Shown piece after piece: positions 28,127-35,804 of a DNA stretch of 60,584 bases; the first letter of the stretch is position 1; each line of letters begins with the position of its first letter. Source of the stretch: Armatimonadota bacterium (GTDB lineage: Bacteria; Sysuimicrobiota; Sysuimicrobiia; Sysuimicrobiales; Humicultoraceae); assembly GCA_031081585.1 (NCBI GenBank), contig JAVHLY010000017.1:1-60584 (forward strand), written 5' to 3'. The notes under the pieces were generated by a model. That model ran no database searches. It was not told where the DNA came from and worked only from the letters and a program-made list of their open reading frames with translations. The position numbers were made by a program, and so were the translations under genes.

Positions 28127-29194
28127 TCATCGCGCGCGGACGACGACGAACTCCGCCAGCCCCCGCAGGCTCTCCCTGGCCTCCGAGGGCGGCAGGGCCG
28201 ACAGCGCCTCCCCCGCGGCGGCGGCATAGCGCCGGGCCAGCCCGAGCGCGTAGGGGATGGCCTCGTACCGGTCGAGGATGGCCCGGGCCGCGGCGGCCTG
28301 CCCGGACCCCGCGCGACCCTCGCCATCCGCCGAGGCGCGCAGGAGCCGCTCCAGCGCCATGCGGTCCGCCTCCGAGGCGCTCCGGAGCGCGTGGATGACC
28401 GGCAGCGTCACGCGCCCGCCCTCGATGTCGGAGCCGATGGGCTTGCCAAGGGCCTCCGGGGCCCCCGCCACGTCCAGCGTGTCGTCGGTGATCTGAAAGG
28501 CCATGCCGAAGCGCAGCCCGAACGCGCCCAGGGCGTCGGCCTGCCCGGCCGTCGCGCCGCCGGCCAGGGCCCCGGCGCGGCAGGCCGCGGCCAGCAGCGC
28601 CGCTGTCTTCCCCTCGATGATCTCCAGGTAGACCTCCTCGCGAGCGTGCGGCTCGCCGCTGTACTTGAGCTGCTTGATCTCGGCCTGGCTCATGCGCACG
28701 GCGGCCTCGGCCACCGCCGGGGCCACGGCGGGGTGGCGCACCCGGCTGATCAGGTCGAAGGCCCGCGCGAAGAGGAGGTCCCCCAGCAGCACGGCGATCT
28801 GGTTGCCCCACTGCACGTTCACGCTGGGGTTGCCGCGCCGGCGGTCGGCCTGGTCGATGATGTCGTCGTGGATCAGCGAGGCGATGTGGATGAGCTCGAC
28901 AGTGGCGGCCACGTAGAGCCGGTCCTGCCCGTGGTCGGCATCGCCCACCGCCCGGGCGGCCAGACAGGCCAGGGCCGGGCGGAGCAGCTTGCCGCGGGTG
29001 GCCAGCACGTAGGCCACCAGCTCGCCGATGAACGGGTCCTCTTCCACCAGTTCGGCGCGCAGGAGGTCGTCGAGCCGCTCCAGGTCCGGCCGAACGGGCG
29101 CGTAGAGCCGGTCCAGCGCGACCGCCTGGTCGGCGGACGCCGCGTTCTGGTCGGCAGGCACCTCGTGCAGACCCCGGGCTTCGAACGTCTCCAC
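28127..29194 (-). CDS. Long-chain polyprenyl diphosphate synthase (IspB/HepT-like)
   Basis: 355 residues from the GTG at 29194 (AGAGG ribosome site); an ATG 20 codons earlier at 29254 is possible. The first Asp-rich motif is IASLIHDDIIDQADRRRG and the second is GMAFQITDDTLDVAGAPEALGKPIGSDIEGGRVTLP. GKLLRPAL binds IPP. The small residues before the first motif suit a long product. It would make the quinone side chain or undecaprenyl-type precursor, fitting the quinol-oxidising complex encoded nearby. Confidence 0.92.
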   Translation of the reverse strand: METFEARGLHEVPADQNAASADQAVALDRLYAPVRPDLERLDDLLRAELVEEDPFIGELVAYVLATRGKLLRPALACLAARAVGDADHGQDRLYVAATVELIHIASLIHDDIIDQADRRRGNPSVNVQWGNQIAVLLGDLLFARAFDLISRVRHPAVAPAVAEAAVRMSQAEIKQLKYSGEPHAREEVYLEIIEGKTAALLAAACRAGALAGGATAGQADALGAFGLRFGMAFQITDDTLDVAGAPEALGKPIGSDIEGGRVTLPVIHALRSASEADRMALERLLRASADGEGRAGSGQAAAARAILDRYEAIPYALGLARRYAAAAGEALSALPPSEARESLRGLAEFVVVRAR

Positions 29195-29315
29195 GCCCCC
29201 AGTCCTCTGAGATGATGGCAGGGGCCGCGGCAGCGCCGCGGCCCCCATGCTCACGACGGGCTGCCGGCCCTCCGCGACGGCGTCGGCTGCCCCCGGTCCA
29301 CTGACCGGTCCACCG

Positions 29316-29771
29316 TCACTGGCCGACGCGCAGGGTCGTCATCATCCCGGCTTCCTCGTGCCCGGGCACCGTGCAGACGACCTTGTAGGTCCCCGCCGGA
29401 AGGGTCACGGTCACCGTCTCGCTCTCTCCCGGCGGGATGGCCTCGAGGTCGACGTGGGTCCCCTGGGGGCAGCCCGGCTGCCCTTCCTGAGGCGGACCCT
29501 GGCACACCAGGAAGTTGTGCTCGACGGACCCCTTGTTCTCGATGCGGAAGGTCACCGGTCCGGCGGCTGGCACGGTGATCGGAGCGGGGGAGAAGGCGAA
29601 CTCCTTCTCCTCTACCGTCACCGTCGCCCCGGCCCCGGGCGTGGCCCCCGGCGCCGTCGCCTCGGGGGGAGGGGTGGCCTGACCCGTCGGGGCTCCACCG
29701 CGCCGTCCACAGGCCCCCAGGACCAGCACGGCGACCAGCAGCACGACCATGACTCCGACCCTTCGCTCCAT
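29316..29771 (-). CDS. Cupredoxin-domain lipoprotein
   Basis: 151 residues from the ATG at 29771 with GAGGGAG ribosome site. The lipobox LVLGAC gives a lipidated Cys near residue 21. After a Pro/Ala/Gly linker the plastocyanin-like domain has one His in VEHNFLV and the C-terminal C-x4-H-x4-M loop (VVCTVPGHEEAGM), a complete type 1 copper set His-Cys-His-Met. It could carry electrons from the Rieske/cytochrome complex encoded upstream. The 180-nt spacer to the next gene holds no clear feature besides a weak GATACT. Confidence 0.85.
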   Translation of the reverse strand: MERRVGVMVVLLVAVLVLGACGRRGGAPTGQATPPPEATAPGATPGAGATVTVEEKEFAFSPAPITVPAAGPVTFRIENKGSVEHNFLVCQGPPQEGQPGCPQGTHVDLEAIPPGESETVTVTLPAGTYKVVCTVPGHEEAGMMTTLRVGQ

Positions 29772-29951
29772 GCGCTCCCTCCTCGTCTCGTCCTGATGGA
29801 CAGCGCCTCGCGCCCGTCCCGTCGTGACGGCGCGCGACGCGCTGACACCGTGCTCGTCTCCAGTATCCCGCATTCCCTGCCGGGCGGTGCCCGCCGCGGC
29901 CCCGCACCCGCGCCTGGCCTCCCCCGGCCTCCGAGCCTCCGCGCCAGCCCC

Positions 29952-30068
29952 TCAGGCTTCGGCGATCAGGCCGAACGACGCCACGAAGAGCAGCAGCAGG
30001 AAGAAGGCGATGTAGAAGAGGATGTACAGCACCACCACGCGCAGCGGCAGCCGGCGGACGGTGATCAC
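29952..30068 (-). CDS. 38-residue single-span membrane protein, last gene of the bc operon
   Basis: A GTG at 30068 overlaps the stop of the MvhD-like gene (GTGA). It encodes a basic N-terminus (ITVRRLPLRVVV) and one long hydrophobic span (LYILFYIAFFLLLLFVASF) ending GLIAEA. The size and shape recall the tiny subunits (PetL, PetN, QcrD-like) that stabilise cytochrome bc and b6f complexes. Translational coupling and composition support reality; homology is not established. Confidence 0.6.
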   Translation of the reverse strand: MITVRRLPLRVVVLYILFYIAFFLLLLFVASFGLIAEA

Positions 30069-30622
30069 GGCGTCTCCTCCTCGGCTCGCTCCGACGCCGT
30101 GGCGGGGCGGGCGGGCGGCGCGGCCCCGCCCGGACGCGGCCGCACAGCCGGCGCAGCCCCCGCCCCTCCCGGGCGCGCCGCCGGCACGGCCGGGCCCAGC
30201 GCCTCCAGCCGGCGCAGGAAGGCCCCCACCGCCTCCAGGAACCCCGTCTGGTCGTGGAGCCCGTGGGCCAGCATGGCCACGCGCGCCGGCTCCACCCGGC
30301 GGCGCTGCAGCCGGCGCTCCAGCTGTTCAACCCGGTCCCGCATCAGGTAGTTCCCCTCGCGGTTGAGGCAGTCGCCGTAGGGGCAGCCGGTGACGAAGGC
30401 GCCGGCCGCACCCAGGCGCAGCGCCTCCTCCAGCCAGTTCGGCCGGACGAACCCCGAGCAGGGCACGGAGATCACCTGCACCGACGGGAAGGCGCGCAGG
30501 CACCCCCGCTCGTCGACGAGCCCGTCCAGCCCGACCGACCAGACGCACACGAAGCCCACCACCACGGGCCCTTGCGCGCCGGTGCGGGGTCGAGCCTCAG
30601 CGGTCAGCGTCTCCTGGTCCAC
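30065..30622 (-). CDS. MvhD-like hydrogenase/heterodisulfide reductase iron-sulfur subunit
   Basis: About 185 residues from a GTG at 30622 behind GGGAGGAGGAG. The MvhD/FrhD (PF02662) pattern is visible: VVGFVCVWSVGLDG, VISVPCSGFVRPNWLEEALRLGAAGAFVTGCPYGDCLNREGNY (shown in two parts) and a helical C-terminus. Cysteines are at 26, 41, 55, 80 and 85; the usual paired Cys in the first loop is reduced to one. A Pro/Ala-rich tail follows. In other systems it passes electrons between flavin proteins and quinone or heterodisulfide sites. Here it is encoded with cytochrome b genes, so it may link the complex to ferredoxin-level electrons. Confidence 0.8.
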   Translation of the reverse strand: MDQETLTAEARPRTGAQGPVVVGFVCVWSVGLDGLVDERGCLRAFPSVQVISVPCSGFVRPNWLEEALRLGAAGAFVTGCPYGDCLNREGNYLMRDRVEQLERRLQRRRVEPARVAMLAHGLHDQTGFLEAVGAFLRRLEALGPAVPAARPGGAGAAPAVRPRPGGAAPPARPATASERAEEETP

Positions 30623-30657
30623 CACTCCTCCTCCCGCGGCCGCTCCCCCCGCCGGCG

Positions 30658-31830
30658 TCAGGCCGTCACCGCCACGGCCTCGGCCATGCGCCGGCGCACG
30701 TCGGCCTCCAGGACCTTCGGCAGCTCGAGCGCCTCGAAGGGGCAGGCGCCGATGCAGATCCCACACTCCACGCAGCGCGAGTCGATCACCACCGCCAGCA
30801 GCTTGCGGTTGGCCGCCGCCTTGGTCACCCCCGGGTAGGGCGAGGGGACCATGACGATGGCATTGTACGGGCAGTCGTAGTAGCAGAGCTCGCAGCCGGT
30901 GCAGTTGCCGTCCACCACCTGGGCCACCCCGGCGTGGCGGACCGGGTCGGTCCGCGGCTCCTCCCCCACGTAGGGGATGACGAAGCCGAGCAGGAAGAGG
31001 AGGAGCAGGCCGGCCAGCACCAGCCCCGGCGGGACGAACCCGGCCAGCCAGAACGGGAGGAGGAAGAAGAGGTCGAGGGGGACGGCGGTCGTCCCCTGCC
31101 CCGGCAGCGCCGGCTGCCCCGCCGCCGGCGGGATGAGTGCGGAGAGGAGGACGAGGACGCCCAGCAGCGTGAGCACCCAGGTGGCGGGCGGCCAGACCTT
31201 GGGGTGGCGCACCCGCACGTAGTGCCACCACAGGAGGATGTAGAGGAACGACGCCGTCCCGACGTGCAGGAAGAGCAGCCGCGGCAGGGTCGCCCGGGTG
31301 ACGCCCACATCGCCGAGGAGGAGCCGCACCAGCGTCTCCCCCACCAGCGGCACCGCCTGCAGCATCCGCACCAAGAGGACGGTGACGGCCTGGGCCCGGT
31401 CGTCCCAGACCAGCTGGTAGCCGTTCACGCCGATGAACCACCCCAGGAGGAGGAGGAACATCCCCGAGATCCAGGGGTTGTCCCGCGCGTACAGGTAGCG
31501 CTCCGTGAACCAGTTGCGCAGCAGGTGGAGGAGGGCGGCCAGGATGAAGGCGTCGCCAGCGTAGCGGTGGACGCCGCGCAGGAGGTCGCCGTAGGGGACC
31601 TGCTCGGTGATGAAGGCGACGGAGCGGTGCGCCCCCTCCAGGTCGGCCACGTAGTAGAAGAGGAGCAGGATGCCGGAGACGACCAGGACGATCAGGAAGA
31701 AGTTCGCCAGCCCCCCCGTGTAGTAGAGCGGGTTGAAGTCGGTCGGGTAGAGGCGGTTGATGGCCACGTCCAGCCGGAGGGTCTGGCGGAGGAACCAGGC
31801 CACCAGCCGCCGGTAGGGGGTCGTCCTCAT
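30658..31830 (-). CDS. Cytochrome b fused to a 2x[4Fe-4S] ferredoxin
   Basis: 390 residues from the ATG at 31830 (GGAGGGG ribosome site). Residues about 1-290 are a cytochrome b with both His pairs: His88/His102 in RGVHRYAGDAFILAALLHLLR and His189/His203 in LFLHVGTASFLYILLWWHY, each spaced by 14, giving ligands for hemes bL and bH. Residues 305-370 are a bacterial ferredoxin: Cys310, 313, 316, 320 and Cys353, 356, 359, 363. No PEWY motif is seen. The fusion places iron-sulfur clusters on the cytosolic side next to heme bH. Confidence 0.88.
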   Translation of the reverse strand: MRTTPYRRLVAWFLRQTLRLDVAINRLYPTDFNPLYYTGGLANFFLIVLVVSGILLLFYYVADLEGAHRSVAFITEQVPYGDLLRGVHRYAGDAFILAALLHLLRNWFTERYLYARDNPWISGMFLLLLGWFIGVNGYQLVWDDRAQAVTVLLVRMLQAVPLVGETLVRLLLGDVGVTRATLPRLLFLHVGTASFLYILLWWHYVRVRHPKVWPPATWVLTLLGVLVLLSALIPPAAGQPALPGQGTTAVPLDLFFLLPFWLAGFVPPGLVLAGLLLLFLLGFVIPYVGEEPRTDPVRHAGVAQVVDGNCTGCELCYYDCPYNAIVMVPSPYPGVTKAAANRKLLAVVIDSRCVECGICIGACPFEALELPKVLEADVRRRMAEAVAVTA

Positions 31831-32033
31831 CGCCCCTCCGCCTTCCGCGGCCCGATGAGCCCCGCCTTGCGCATGAGCAGGACGATCAGGCCGTAGCCCA
31901 TGAGGATGAGGCCGAGGGCGGCGATGCCGAGCCGCTCCACGTCGCGCCACTCGGCCAGGAGGATGAGCCCGGCCAGCCCGACGCTCGCCCCGGCCAGGAC
32001 CACAATGCCCCTCAGGTAGACCGGTCGGTTCAC
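31827..32033 (-). CDS. Small two-span membrane protein of the bc operon
   Basis: 68 residues from a GTG at 32033 that overlaps the upstream stop (GTGA); its own stop overlaps the next gene (ATGA). Two hydrophobic spans: YLRGIVVLAGASVGLAGLILLAEW and LGIAALGLILMGYGLIVLLM, with a basic tail. No family recognised. Its position, coupled on both sides within the cytochrome operon, makes it a likely accessory subunit. Confidence 0.7.
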   Translation of the reverse strand: MNRPVYLRGIVVLAGASVGLAGLILLAEWRDVERLGIAALGLILMGYGLIVLLMRKAGLIGPRKAEGR

Positions 32034-32353
32034 CGGCCCGAGACCTCCGGCGCTCCGCCCAACCAGGTCAGCAGGCGGTCGAATAGGCCGATGCGGCGGC
32101 GCACCCGCCCGGCCCGTGCCTCGGCGGCGTAGAGCGCCACCGCCAGGTAGCCCAGGCTGGCCAGGAAGAGGCCGACCAGCAGGAGGAACGGTCCCGGCGG
32201 CAGGGTGGGGTGACCTTCCCAGGCGCCGCGCAGCGCCCCCCACAGCTCCGAGAAGGAGTAGACGGCCACGGCGAAGGCTCCCCAGGTGACGAGGCTCCCC
32301 GCCAGGCGGCCCAGGCGGGCCGCGCCCCCGGCCGGCGCGCGACGCAGGCGCAT
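32030..32353 (-). CDS. Two-span membrane protein of the bc operon
   Basis: 107 residues. Starts at the ATG 32353 that shares a base with the cytochrome b stop (TGATG). Two hydrophobic segments: SLVTWGAFAVAVYSFSELWG and PFLLLVGLFLASLGYLAVALYAAE, with basic ends. No family recognised. Tight coupling with both neighbours suggests a fixed-stoichiometry subunit of the same complex. Confidence 0.7.
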   Translation of the reverse strand: MRLRRAPAGGAARLGRLAGSLVTWGAFAVAVYSFSELWGALRGAWEGHPTLPPGPFLLLVGLFLASLGYLAVALYAAEARAGRVRRRIGLFDRLLTWLGGAPEVSGR

Positions 32354-33570
32354 CAGGCGGGCTCCCCCGACTGTCCGGCCAGGACCGAGGGCGCGGGTGC
32401 CGGGCGCTCAGGCGCCCGCGTCGTGGGGCGGGCGGCCGGCGGGACGGCGGCGGCCCGCAGCTGCCGGCGCCGTCGCAGCAGGTGCCAGAGGAAGCCCAGC
32501 CCCATGACGATGGCGGTGGTGAGCAGCACGAGCGGCGGCTCGCGCTCGATGACGGCGATGTTCCACAGGATCAGCGTCGTGAAGGCCAGGAAGAGGAAGA
32601 GCGCCCAGATCCCCAGGACCAGGAAGAAGGGCCGGTCCAGCGGGTGGCGCGAGCGGCTGCGGTCGAGGAAGGGCACGAGCATGCCGATACCGATGAGCAG
32701 CCCCGGCCCCAGCCCCGCCCACAGCGGCGGAGTGTACTTCACGTACTGGTAGAGCGCCAGGAAGTACCAGTCCGAGAGGATCGGCAGCGGCGTGCGGTTC
32801 GGGTCGGCGCGCCGCCCCAGCTCGGCGGGCAGGACGTCCGGGTGGCTGATGAAGACCAGCATGGCCAGGAAGAGCGCCATGGGGAAGAGCGACATGTTCA
32901 GCCGCTTCCGCCGGGTGCGGTAGAAGTAGAACTCGATGAGCACCAGCAGGACCAGCGAGATGCCGAAGTGGAGGGCGTAGAAGCGCGTGATGGTAGCCTG
33001 CCCGATGGCCGACCCGCCGAGGAAGACGTAGGCGATCATCGAGCCGAAGTTCAGGTTGTAGCCCAGCCACCGGGAGAGCGGGGCCGTGAGCTCGTCCAGG
33101 TAGACCGGCACGGTGAGGATGGTCTTGGCGGCCCAGAAGGAGCGCTGGTTCCAGATGAGGAGGTAGCCGGTGACGCCGGAGATCATCATGAGCACGAGCC
33201 CCAGGAAGAAGAGCATCCACCCCAGCTCCCCCGGGCGCTTGTACTCCCCGGCGAAGTACATGCGGTAGATGCGCAGGATGATCCCGAGGAAGATCCCGTC
33301 GGCGGCGTACTTGTGGACGCCGCGCACCAGCCACCCCAGCGGGATCTCCTCCTGAATCCGCCGCACCGAGTCGTAGGCCCCGGTGGTGGTGGGCTCGTAC
33401 CAGAGCATCAGGATGACCCCGCTGATGACGGTGACGAGCCAGAAGAAGTAGATCATCGGGCCCAGCAGGTAGAGGGGGTTGCCCTGCTGGGCGGTGCGGG
33501 TCTCGTCGAAGAGGTCCAGGTGCTCCTTGCGCTCGCGGAGCCAGTCGGCGACCAGGCCCATCTCAGGCAA
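32353..33570 (-). CDS. Cytochrome b-type subunit lacking both heme bH ligands
   Basis: 405 residues with about eight membrane helices. The N-terminal half aligns with cytochrome b: PLGWLVRGVHKYAADGIFLG, GYLLIWNQRSFWAAKTIL (the GY..PW-type loop), and TRFYALHFGISLV. The bL ligands are His86 and His201. The bH ligands expected 14 residues later are Arg100 and Tyr215. The C-terminal half has PILSDWYFLALYQY where bc1 proteins have PEWY. The tail is Pro/Ala-rich. It overlaps the Rieske gene by 8 nt. This is the principal quinone-site candidate of the operon, with a single heme b predicted. Confidence 0.88.
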   Translation of the reverse strand: MPEMGLVADWLRERKEHLDLFDETRTAQQGNPLYLLGPMIYFFWLVTVISGVILMLWYEPTTTGAYDSVRRIQEEIPLGWLVRGVHKYAADGIFLGIILRIYRMYFAGEYKRPGELGWMLFFLGLVLMMISGVTGYLLIWNQRSFWAAKTILTVPVYLDELTAPLSRWLGYNLNFGSMIAYVFLGGSAIGQATITRFYALHFGISLVLLVLIEFYFYRTRRKRLNMSLFPMALFLAMLVFISHPDVLPAELGRRADPNRTPLPILSDWYFLALYQYVKYTPPLWAGLGPGLLIGIGMLVPFLDRSRSRHPLDRPFFLVLGIWALFLFLAFTTLILWNIAVIEREPPLVLLTTAIVMGLGFLWHLLRRRRQLRAAAVPPAARPTTRAPERPAPAPSVLAGQSGEPA

Positions 33571-34231
33571 TGCCCCCCGGCTCCACGTCCGTCACGACGA
33601 TCTGGTGGCCCCGGATCTCGTAGAGGAAGGTACGCGGCGGCCGCGGGGCCGGCCCGGAGAGCACACGCCCGGGCTGCTGCGGGTCCGCGGGGTCGTAGAT
33701 GGAGAGGTGGCACGGGCAAGCCATCAGCGCGTGACGGCGCGGCGGGGGCGGCACGTAGCCGCCGTACCCGGCGGTGACCTCCTGCCAGTTCGGCACGTAG
33801 TTGTAGATGCACCCGAGGTGCGGGCAGATGCGCGAGAAGACGATGATGTCGCTCTCCTGCAGCTGCGGGGTCTTGCCGATGGTCCGGGCCCAGTCCCAGG
33901 GCAGCCGGATCTTGTAGGGGAGCCGGATGACCACGGCGGGGACGTTGGCCGCCCGCAGCCCCTCCGGGGTGTACTGCGGGTAGCGCTGGGTGAAGACGAA
34001 GTACTTGAAGTCCCACGGCCGGGCCACCTCGTCCAGGGTGGCGGCCACGGTCACCTCCCCCACCGGGACGTCGTGGACCGTGGGCTCGTAGAGCACTTCA
34101 AAGGGGCGCGTGTTGGGCTTGAGCAGGCGCAGCAGCGGCGAGAGGAAGGCCGCCGCCGCGGCCACGATGGGCACGGCGGTCACCAGGCGCAAGAAGCCGC
34201 GGCGTGCGAGCCGCTCCGGACGCTCCACCAT
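33563..34231 (-). CDS. qcrA: Rieske [2Fe-2S] protein of the bc-type complex
   Basis: 222 residues. Twin-arginine-like RRGFLRLVTAVPIVAAAAAFL anchor, then the Rieske fold. Box I is CPHLGC (136-141; Pro replaces the usual Thr) and box II CPCHLS (172-177), giving Cys/His pairs for the cluster and the disulfide cysteines. The 30 residues between the boxes, rich in Tyr and Pro, are longer than usual. It should oxidise quinol with the downstream cytochrome b and reduce the cytochrome c or cupredoxin. Confidence 0.92.
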   Translation of the reverse strand: MVERPERLARRGFLRLVTAVPIVAAAAAFLSPLLRLLKPNTRPFEVLYEPTVHDVPVGEVTVAATLDEVARPWDFKYFVFTQRYPQYTPEGLRAANVPAVVIRLPYKIRLPWDWARTIGKTPQLQESDIIVFSRICPHLGCIYNYVPNWQEVTAGYGGYVPPPPRRHALMACPCHLSIYDPADPQQPGRVLSGPAPRPPRTFLYEIRGHQIVVTDVEPGGIA

Positions 34232-34270
34232 CGCTCCCCGATGCAGTGTAGCGATGCCGCTACGGGTGAA

Positions 34271-35296
34271 TCAAGGCGCGCCCGCGGCTGGCGGGGCGTA
34301 GCGGTAGACGAAGGTCCACAGGTAGTCGACCAGGGCCCAGAGCTCGTCCTCGCGCAGGAGGCGCTTGTAGGCCGGCACCTGCGGCCGGCCGGGGATCCGG
34401 ACGAAGGGGTGACGGTCGGTGATGCCGGCGAAGAGCTCGGTGGGCTTGCGCTTCACCATGAAGTCCCGGTCGGTGAAGATCCCGGGACCGCGCCCCAGCA
34501 TCCACCCCCACCGGGTGCGGGCCATCAGCCCGCTGAGCCGCCCGCCCCGCCCGTCGCCGTTGGGGCCGTGGCACCCCGCGCACGTCACCGGGCCGCGCCC
34601 CGCCCCGGCCACCTCCAGGTCGAAGGGGCGTGCCTGGTAGAGGGCCTGGCCGCGGGCGATCTGCTGGGGCGAGGTGGCGAAGGTCCACTCGTAGAAGACC
34701 ACGTGCCACCGGTCGGCGTCCGGGAGGAAGCGCTTCGTCCCGTCCCGGCGGTCGGGCAACCCGTCGTTGGCGCCGTAGGCCGGATCGGGGCCGAAGGCGG
34801 GCATCGCCGTGTGCGGCCGCCCCAGGGTGACGGTCTCGTACATCGCGGCCGGGCTGTTCAGCCGCATCTGCACGAGGTTGGTGAAGTTGGCCGGGCGCGA
34901 GGGGAGGTCCTCGCCGCGCACCCGGATCCCCAGCAGGCGCATCGTGTCGGTGAAGGGGTTCTTCCGCGGGGCCCGCAGTCCCCGCGCCGCTGGCCCGTCT
35001 CCCCGTCCGGCCGTCCCGTGGCAGAAGGCGCAGTTGCGCTCGAAGACCACCCGCCCCGCCTCCGCCGAGGGGACGACAGGGACGATGGGGTGCGCCTCCA
35101 GCGGGACCTCCGGGAGCGGCGGGGTCTGGAGGCGCACCGTGGGCTGGCAGGCGGCGAGGAGCAGGACCGCGGCCAGGGTCACGGCGGCCCGCCCGCACGA
35201 GCCCCACCTGGGGGCGCGCCCGGTCCGGCCCGGTCCCCTCGCCGGCGCCGGGCCGCTCACCGCTGCCCGGCTGCTCACCGGCACCGGGCCGCTCAC
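34271..35296 (-). CDS. Diheme cytochrome c lipoprotein
   Basis: Up to 341 residues from the GTG at 35296, which overlaps the bcp stop; three further in-frame GTGs lie within the next 36 nt, in a short GTGAGC-GGCCCG repeat, so the true start is uncertain. Lipobox LLLAAC (Cys about 50). Two heme c sites: CAFCH (about 89-93) and CAGCH (about 239-243), each starting a c-type domain; TAMPAF and a later Met-containing helix offer axial ligands. It lies upstream of the Rieske gene and is the probable electron acceptor of the complex. Confidence 0.85.
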   Translation of the reverse strand: MSGPVPVSSRAAVSGPAPARGPGRTGRAPRWGSCGRAAVTLAAVLLLAACQPTVRLQTPPLPEVPLEAHPIVPVVPSAEAGRVVFERNCAFCHGTAGRGDGPAARGLRAPRKNPFTDTMRLLGIRVRGEDLPSRPANFTNLVQMRLNSPAAMYETVTLGRPHTAMPAFGPDPAYGANDGLPDRRDGTKRFLPDADRWHVVFYEWTFATSPQQIARGQALYQARPFDLEVAGAGRGPVTCAGCHGPNGDGRGGRLSGLMARTRWGWMLGRGPGIFTDRDFMVKRKPTELFAGITDRHPFVRIPGRPQVPAYKRLLREDELWALVDYLWTFVYRYAPPAAGAP

Positions 35297-35757
35297 CGGC
35301 GCAGCGCCTCCAGCACCTCGTCGCTGTGGCCCTGCGGCCGCACGCGCTCGAACACCCGGCTGATCCTCCCCTCCTCGTCGATGACGAAGGTGGTCCGCTC
35401 GATCCCCCAGAAGGTCCGGCCGTACTGGTGCTTCTCCTTCCACACCCCGTACGCCTCCGCCACCCGGTGATCGGGATCGGCGAGCAGCAGGAAGGGGAGC
35501 CCGTACTTGCGGGCGAAGCGCGCGTGGGAGGCGACGTCGTCGGGGCTGATGCCGATCACCACCGCCCCGGCCTCCACGTAGCGGTCGTAGGCGTCGCGGA
35601 AGCCGCACGCCTCGACGGTGCAGCCCGGGGTGTCGTCCTTGGGGTAGAAGTACAGAACGACGGTACGCCCGCGGAAGTCGCGCAACCGCACCGGACGCCC
35701 CTCCGCGTCCGGCAGCGTGAAGTCGGGAGCCTCCATGCCCACGCTCAGCGCGGCCAT
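35293..35757 (-). CDS. bcp: Peroxiredoxin of the BCP/PrxQ type
   Basis: 154 residues from the ATG at 35757 (GGAGGTGAG upstream). Thioredoxin-fold peroxiredoxin with APDFTLPDAEGRPVRLRDFRG and the peroxidatic Cys in PKDDTPGCTVEACGFRD; the second Cys five residues later is the PrxQ-type resolving Cys. RTTFVIDEEGRI is near the C-terminus. It reduces hydroperoxides with thioredoxin or a low-molecular-weight thiol, which fits the bacillithiol-like genes next to it. Confidence 0.95.
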   Translation of the reverse strand: MAALSVGMEAPDFTLPDAEGRPVRLRDFRGRTVVLYFYPKDDTPGCTVEACGFRDAYDRYVEAGAVVIGISPDDVASHARFARKYGLPFLLLADPDHRVAEAYGVWKEKHQYGRTFWGIERTTFVIDEEGRISRVFERVRPQGHSDEVLEALRR

Positions 35758-35804
35758 CGCCTTGCTCACCTCCTCACCCTCGCCCTGACTCCGCTCGACC
35801 CGAT

